Shown piece after piece: positions 59,861-64,000 of a stretch of 64,000 bases of DNA. The notes under the pieces were generated by a model that did no database searches, was not told the origin of the DNA, and was given only the letters and a program-made list of their open reading frames with translations. Every line of letters starts with the position of its first letter. Positions within the stretch are counted from its first letter, which is position 1. Position numbers and translations under genes: made by a program. This DNA is from JAWLHK01 sp041690355 [NCBI: bacterium] (GTDB lineage: Bacteria; J088; JAWLBW01), in the NCBI GenBank assembly GCA_041690355.1, contig JAWLHK010000023.1:1-64000 (forward strand), given 5' to 3'.

Positions 59861-60274
59861 ATGAGCGAGATCGCACTGAGCCCGTATCTGAACTTCGACG
59901 GCAATACCCGCCAGGCCATGGAGTTTTACCAGCAGGTGTTCGGCGGCCGGCTGAGCCTGCAGCGGTTCGGCGAAGTGCCCGGCATGCAGGTGCCGCCGGG
60001 GTACGAAGACAAAATCGTGCACGCCCGCCTCGACGCCGACGGCATCACGATCATGGCCTCCGAGGGCCGGCCGGGCGGCACGGTGAATTTCGGCGACAAC
60101 GTGAGCCTCTCGCTCAACGGGGCCGACACAGCGAAACTCACCGGAATCTATGAACGCCTGGCCGAAGGTGGAACCGTCGTCATGCCGCTCGCTCGCCAGT
60201 TCTGGGGCGACACGTTCGGCATGGTGACCGACCGGTTCGGGGTGCACTGGATGGTGAACATCGCGGGGGGGTGA
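59861..60274 (+). CDS. VOC superfamily (PhnB/glyoxalase-like) protein
   Basis: 137-residue cytosolic protein with two beta-alpha-beta3 repeats. The start SPYLNFDGNTRQAMEFYQQV and FGG resemble PhnB and DUF899/3-demethylubiquinone methyltransferase-like VOC proteins. The C-terminal FWGDTFGMVTDRFGVHWMVN is the hallmark of that group. Catalytic role unknown; many such proteins bind metal or antibiotics. GAGGAG precedes the ATG. Confidence 0.9.
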   Translation: MSEIALSPYLNFDGNTRQAMEFYQQVFGGRLSLQRFGEVPGMQVPPGYEDKIVHARLDADGITIMASEGRPGGTVNFGDNVSLSLNGADTAKLTGIYERLAEGGTVVMPLARQFWGDTFGMVTDRFGVHWMVNIAGG

Positions 60275-60358
60275 TTCTCCCCTGGGCTCCCGTCTTGAAG
60301 GGGCAGAACCGTCAACATAATCTTCGGCATGCACCGGAGCCCCCACGGCCCGACCGGA

Positions 60359-60364
60359 TAGAAT
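60359..60364 (+). promoter_or_regulatory. -10 box of the amidase gene
   Basis: TAGAAT, 28 nt before the ATG at 60393, with GGAG in the leader. No convincing -35. Confidence 0.4.
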
Positions 60365-60392
60365 ATCTGCATCCGAAACCCCCGGAGCGACC

Positions 60393-61826
60393 ATGACCAC
60401 CGAGACCCGCAAGCGCGTGAGCGCTTTCACCAACGACGCGCTCGGAACCCTCGACGCTGTCGGCATTGCCGCGGCCATCGCCGCGGGCGACGTCTCGGTT
60501 GCCGAAGTGACCGAGGCGGCCATCCGGCGGGCCGAACGGGTCAACCCGGCCTTGAACGCCGTCGCGCAGCCCGCGTGGGACGATGCACGGCAGGGACGCT
60601 ACCTGCGGCGCGACGGGGCGCTCTACGGGGTGCCCACCTTCATCAAGGACAACGAGCCGCTCGCGGGATATCCCACGCGCAAGGGGACCGGCGCTTTCGT
60701 CGCCCGCACCGAAAAGCGGCACAGCAAGTACGTGCGCCAGTTCCTCTCGACCGGCCTGAACTGCCTGGGCAAGTCGACGTTGCCGGAATTCGCCTTCATC
60801 TGCAGCGCCGAAAACGAGCGATGGGGCATCACGCGCAACCCCTGGCACACCGACTACACGCCGGGCGGCTCGTCCTCGGGGTCGGCCGCGCTGGTTGCGG
60901 CGGGAGTCGTCCCCATCGCTATGGCGAATGACGGGGCCGGCTCCACCCGTCTGCCCGCGTCCTGCTGCGGGCTCGTCGGGCTGAAGCCGTCGCGCGGGCG
61001 GGTGCACGCGCTGCACGGCACCGAAGCCCTGCCCGTGCAGATTACCTACAACGGCGTCGTCACCCGCACGGTGCGCGACACGGCCGCCTACTTCGCGGCG
61101 GCGGAACGCTACTACCGCAACCGGCGCCTGCCCGAGATGGGGCACGTGCAGTCGCCGCTGCGGCAACGGTTGCGCATCGGTTTCTTTGAAAACGTTCCTG
61201 AAGGGCGGCAAGGGCATATGGATGCGGACACCTGTCGCGTGCAGCTCGAGACCGCGCGGCTGCTCGAGTCGCTCGGACACACGGTTGAGCAGGTACCCGT
61301 GCCGCTCAACGTCGAGAGCATGGCCGGGCATTACCTGAATTACTATGGATTCCTCGCGTACATGAGCATCCGCTTCGGACGCCTGGTGCACGGCGCGCCC
61401 GTCGACGCCTCGGTGCTCGAGCCGTTCACGCGCGGGCTCATGGACACCTTCAAGCGGAACTATTCCCAGCTTCCCGGCAGCCTGTTGACCCTGAAGCGTG
61501 CGGTGAATCAGACGGCTCAGGCGCTCGGCGAACGGTTCGACGTCGTCATGACCTGCGTCACCACCAAGACCACGCCGAAGATCGGATACTTCTCGCCCGC
61601 CCTCCCCTTCGAGGAGATTTCGCGACGGGCGGCCGACTTTGCCACCTTCCTCCCGATGTTCAACTTCTCGGGGTCGCCGGCCATTGCGCTCCCCCTCGGC
61701 GTTGCCGAGAGCGGCATGCCTGTCGGCGTGCAGTTCGCCGCCTCGCTCGGGCAGGACCGGCTGCTGCTCGAGCTCGCCCTCGAGCTCGAAGCGGCCCGGC
61801 CGTGGAGAAGCCTGGCCGACGCGTAG
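60393..61826 (+). CDS. Amidase-signature family protein
   Basis: 477-residue hydrolase. The catalytic triad Ser-cisSer-Lys is visible: Lys in [14 protein letters not shown], cis-Ser in [16 protein letters not shown] and nucleophile Ser in [18 protein letters not shown]. The C-terminal half completes the family fold ([18 protein letters not shown]). It resembles 6-aminohexanoate-cyclic-dimer hydrolase or indoleacetamide hydrolase-type amidases; the natural substrate is unknown. Confidence 0.93.
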   Translation: MTTETRKRVSAFTNDALGTLDAVGIAAAIAAGDVSVAEVTEAAIRRAERVNPALNAVAQPAWDDARQGRYLRRDGALYGVPTFIKDNEPLAGYPTRKGTGAFVARTEKRHSKYVRQFLSTGLNCLGKSTLPEFAFICSAENERWGITRNPWHTDYTPGGSSSGSAALVAAGVVPIAMANDGAGSTRLPASCCGLVGLKPSRGRVHALHGTEALPVQITYNGVVTRTVRDTAAYFAAAERYYRNRRLPEMGHVQSPLRQRLRIGFFENVPEGRQGHMDADTCRVQLETARLLESLGHTVEQVPVPLNVESMAGHYLNYYGFLAYMSIRFGRLVHGAPVDASVLEPFTRGLMDTFKRNYSQLPGSLLTLKRAVNQTAQALGERFDVVMTCVTTKTTPKIGYFSPALPFEEISRRAADFATFLPMFNFSGSPAIALPLGVAESGMPVGVQFAASLGQDRLLLELALELEAARPWRSLADA

Positions 61827-61976
61827 GCGAGCGCGCGGGGGCGGATCCGCTTCCGCATGCCTGGTGGAATTCCCTCTCGCTTCCGTAAAGCGTGCTTGGC
61901 GCTTCCGGCGCGTGCGGCGGCCTGGCGGGGGTAACGCATGCCCCGCCGCTGGTACACTGTCGCGACGAGGTAGCCG

Positions 61977-62420
61977 ATGTCCTTCGCCCAGCAGATCTCG
62001 CTGACGTTCGCGTTTGTCTTCTTCCTCACCGGCCTGCTGACCGGGATCTGGAAGTATCTGCACATGGCCCGCTCGCCGGATGCGACGGCGCCGGTCTATG
62101 TGGATATCGCCCACCGCAGCGCGCTGCTCTACAGCTTCGCGGCGCTGCTCCTCGGGGTCTTCGCCTCCCACAGCGTTTTTCCTGACGTGGTCAATACCGT
62201 CGCGGCCCTGGCCGCCCTCACCTACTTTGCGCTGGCCATCGGCACCTACGTGCTGCACGGCATGCTGCGGGACACCGACAATCAGCTGCGCCGGCCGCAC
62301 CGGATAGGCGCCCTGCTGCTCCCCCCGTGGGTTAGCGCTACGTTCATGGGACTTCTCATCCTTGCGGAAGTAGGTGGAACGCTCGTCCTGGGCATCGGCG
62401 CCATGCTGTCCATTTGGTAA
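61977..62420 (+). CDS. Four-helix membrane protein
   Basis: 147-residue inner-membrane protein with four predicted helices (LTFAFVFFLTGLLTGIW, ALLYSFAALLLGVFA, NTVAALAALTYFALAIGTYV, FMGLLILAEVGGTLVLGIGA). HMARSPDATAPVYVDIAHRS in the first loop could ligand a cofactor, but no family was recognised. A TACACT box (61953-61958) lies 18 nt upstream of the ATG. Confidence 0.75.
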   Translation: MSFAQQISLTFAFVFFLTGLLTGIWKYLHMARSPDATAPVYVDIAHRSALLYSFAALLLGVFASHSVFPDVVNTVAALAALTYFALAIGTYVLHGMLRDTDNQLRRPHRIGALLLPPWVSATFMGLLILAEVGGTLVLGIGAMLSIW

Positions 62421-62524
62421 GACCGCCCATGGGTCGCCAGGCGTGCCGCCGGCATGAAGGCGATACCAAGTCTCGGCAGAGCGCCTTTCCCCTCAAATTT
62501 GCTAAGATAGTGCGGGGAGGGCGA

Positions 62525-62773
62525 ATGGATACGAAGACCTTAGCGACCGACATCCAAGCGCCGGCCAAAGGTAGTGGACCGGAGCCGGCGACACTTTTCT
62601 CCTACCTGGTGTTTCCGTTGATGCTGGGTGGGGGGCTCGTCTGTACTTATTTCTTAGGGCAGAACGCCTCTGACCCCATGACCGTCGCCATCGTCGTTTC
62701 ACTCTCGTCGTTGGCGATCAGCCAGGCCATGGCGCCATTCCAAAAGAGCGACATCAGCAAGCCGCAATCATGA
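62525..62773 (+). CDS. Small membrane protein (82 residues)
   Basis: Two hydrophobic segments (LFSYLVFPLMLGGGLVCTYF and MTVAIVVSLSSLAISQAM) after a short soluble N-terminus. It looks like the N-terminal end of a larger membrane enzyme (sterol-desaturase-like) cut short, but it may be a true small protein. GGGGAGGG precedes the ATG at 62525, and an extended -10 (TGC-TAAGAT, 62500-62508) lies upstream. Codon use is less GC-rich than in neighbours to the left. Confidence 0.55.
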   Translation: MDTKTLATDIQAPAKGSGPEPATLFSYLVFPLMLGGGLVCTYFLGQNASDPMTVAIVVSLSSLAISQAMAPFQKSDISKPQS

Positions 62774-62780
62774 GGGGCCG

Positions 62781-63132
62781 ATGATCGGTCAAGGGTTTCG
62801 CCTCTATTCCGTCGTCAGCGCCATCGGCCTGATCATCGGCGAGTCGTGGTTCGTCTTCACGACCGACAAGTACCCGCCGCTTTGGCTCGACGATTACCTG
62901 GCCGCAAGCCGCGATGTTGACGGCCGCAGCCTTGTGGCGCCGCCCGTACGGCCCGGCGCTGCTTCTGGCAAGCTGGGTGTTCGTGCTGGGGAACCTCTAC
63001 GCCATGCTCTTCACGCGGTTGGAACCGCTGAACCCGGCGGGTCGTCCGTGGAAGCTGCTTGCGGTACTCGTCGTCTGGGCGGCTGTCTCATCCCTGGTGG
63101 CGCTCCGGCATACGATTCGAGCTCCTCAATAG
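62781..63132 (+). pseudogene. Small membrane protein gene with a frameshift
   Basis: The first frame gives IGLIIGESWFVFTTDKYPPL and WLDDYLAA and then loses its character. The next frame carries on from about 62908 with MLTAAALWRRPYGPALLLAS, WVFVLGNLYAMLFTRLEP and ends at 63132. Removing one A from GCAAGCC at 62906-62907 joins them into one protein of about 117 residues with several hydrophobic stretches. Either the gene is broken or the base is a sequencing error. Confidence 0.65.
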
Positions 63133-64000
63133 TACGGACCAAACGTCTTCACATCCCCTTCCTTGATCGCGCCCGGCGGCAACAATTCGCCCGAGCCATC
63201 GGAATTCATGAAGCCCACGATCTCGGTCCCCATGACGAAGAGCTGATCGTAGATGACCTGACTGGTTCCATCCGGGTAGAGCTTCACGCGGAAGACGTTA
63301 TGCGTGGATTGGTGCTTCTGGCCCCCGAGATCCCAGTACAGCAGCTCAAAGTGGTGGCCGGTAACATCCGTGGCTTCGCGCGTGTACACATTGGAGGGGT
63401 ACACATTCCCGTACGAACCACGGTTCGGGTTCAAAAAGTGATATCCCCACCACGGAGCAAAGACGGCCTTGCCAAGCGACAAGCCTGCACCATCGAGTAA
63501 CGCGTCAACCGGCGTTCGCGATTTTGTCGAGAGGCCAGAGCCAAAGACGATCAAGCCGTCATGCGTGACCTCAATCGTTTCGTGGTACGCGCCATCGGCA
63601 GGGAACGCGAACGGCAGTGCAAGGTTGGCCACCCCATAGTTCAAGGCAACCGACTGGTAATTCGAGAAATCGATGTCATGCCCCACGGCACTGACCGGGA
63701 AGCGCACGGGGGCATGGGAACCATCCACCGGTTCCACAATCAGCCATCCCTCTTTACGCTCCCCCGCTTGGATTTGGCTGCCATGGTAAGTAATCGTAAA
63801 CGTTTGGAGCGTCGAAAGTGTGGGCGACACGCTGAAGAACGATTCGCTTGCCGTGACCTTGTATACCGGGTCGTTAGCGCATGGAATTAAATCGAAATCA
63901 AAGGAGGAGTCCACGCCGTTGACGGGGTATTCGGTCAGGAGTTCCGTGCTGGAGACTAACGGAGCGGCCGCGGGTATGGCGGTCTTCAGATAGGCACTGT
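63126..64000 (-). CDS. C-terminal part of a large exported protein (subtilase-like tail), truncated by window edge
   Basis: About 291 residues are visible; the frame is open through the right edge, so the start is outside. The first part (ASESFFSVSPTLSTLQTFTI ... AGERKEGWLIVEPVDGSHAP) resembles the Fn3-like domain behind S8 proteases. The end (FAPWWGYHFLNPNRG ... NVFRVKLYPDGTSQVIYDQL) resembles nidogen-like beta domains of the same enzymes, so a secreted peptidase is the best guess. No catalytic residues are inside the window. The gene is clearly less GC-rich than the rest (TTA and AAT codons), perhaps acquired by transfer. Confidence 0.6.
   Translation of the reverse strand, partial: SAYLKTAIPAAAPLVSSTELLTEYPVNGVDSSFDFDLIPCANDPVYKVTASESFFSVSPTLSTLQTFTITYHGSQIQAGERKEGWLIVEPVDGSHAPVRFPVSAVGHDIDFSNYQSVALNYGVANLALPFAFPADGAYHETIEVTHDGLIVFGSGLSTKSRTPVDALLDGAGLSLGKAVFAPWWGYHFLNPNRGSYGNVYPSNVYTREATDVTGHHFELLYWDLGGQKHQSTHNVFRVKLYPDGTSQVIYDQLFVMGTEIVGFMNSDGSGELLPPGAIKEGDVKTFGPYY

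Overview
The window is a GC-rich, gene-dense stretch of a double-membraned (diderm) bacterial chromosome. Outer-membrane barrels, LolA-like proteins, lipoboxes, a Wza/Wzc-type export operon and a PBP1B-type penicillin-binding protein all point to an outer membrane. The gene content looks deltaproteobacterial in the broad sense (Myxococcota, Bdellovibrionota or a related candidate lineage). The hints are a protein resembling the MXAN_5187 C-terminal family, a DUF4388 protein, an MshEN-only protein, and a run of large periplasmic TPR proteins like those of myxobacterial gliding clusters. No ribosomal RNA is present, so this placement is an inference. About 61 protein genes and one tRNA gene (Phe) are supported. 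I see no transposase, integrase, phage block or CRISPR array.

Layout. 0-2.3 kb (minus): three genes chained by 4-nt overlaps, a SpoU rRNA methylase, endonuclease III and an RlmD-like methylase cut by the window edge. 2.4-7.4 kb: a GT39-like membrane glycosyltransferase, then Lon protease divergent from a DUF4388 protein. 7.4-12.2 kb (minus): an exopolysaccharide export operon (secreted protein, barrel, SLBB exporter, Wzc-like tyrosine kinase). 12.3-20.4 kb (minus): an operon of five exported proteins, three of them large TPR proteins, from a good divergent promoter shared with a sugar epimerase (20.6 kb). 21.5-25.1 kb (minus): maf-yggS-rpe-peptide-binding lipoprotein. 25.2-34.0 kb (plus): PBP1B, UvrA, then small proteins, a LolA-like protein and an outer-membrane protein that appears to start with ATT. 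34.1-43.5 kb: a double AAA+ ATPase, a spermidine-synthase-like protein, a DUF255 thioredoxin-domain protein, a DUF2202 lipoprotein and a hydrolase-tetR operon behind two matching operator-like repeats. 43.6-49.8 kb (plus): tetR, LolA-like protein, two FtsX-type permeases, ABC ATPase and outer-membrane barrel, a coherent envelope export module. 49.8-56.6 kb: signalling and small enzyme-like genes separated by intergenic repeats, including five copies of a G-rich repeat. 56.7-58.1 kb: tRNA-Phe and a Fic protein behind an array of inverted repeats. 58.4-64 kb: serine hydrolase, VOC protein, amidase, small membrane proteins (one frameshifted) and the C-terminal part of a large exported protein.

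How the parts fit. Much of the window serves the cell envelope: peptidoglycan synthesis, polysaccharide export, lipid or lipoprotein traffic, and periplasmic TPR scaffolds. Many promoters read by eye are TGC-TAnnnT extended -10 boxes lying only 6-13 nt from the start codon, which suggests that short-leader or leaderless mRNAs are common here. The least explained parts are the 51.6-56.7 kb repeat-rich zone, the Fic operator array, and the five-gene TPR operon.
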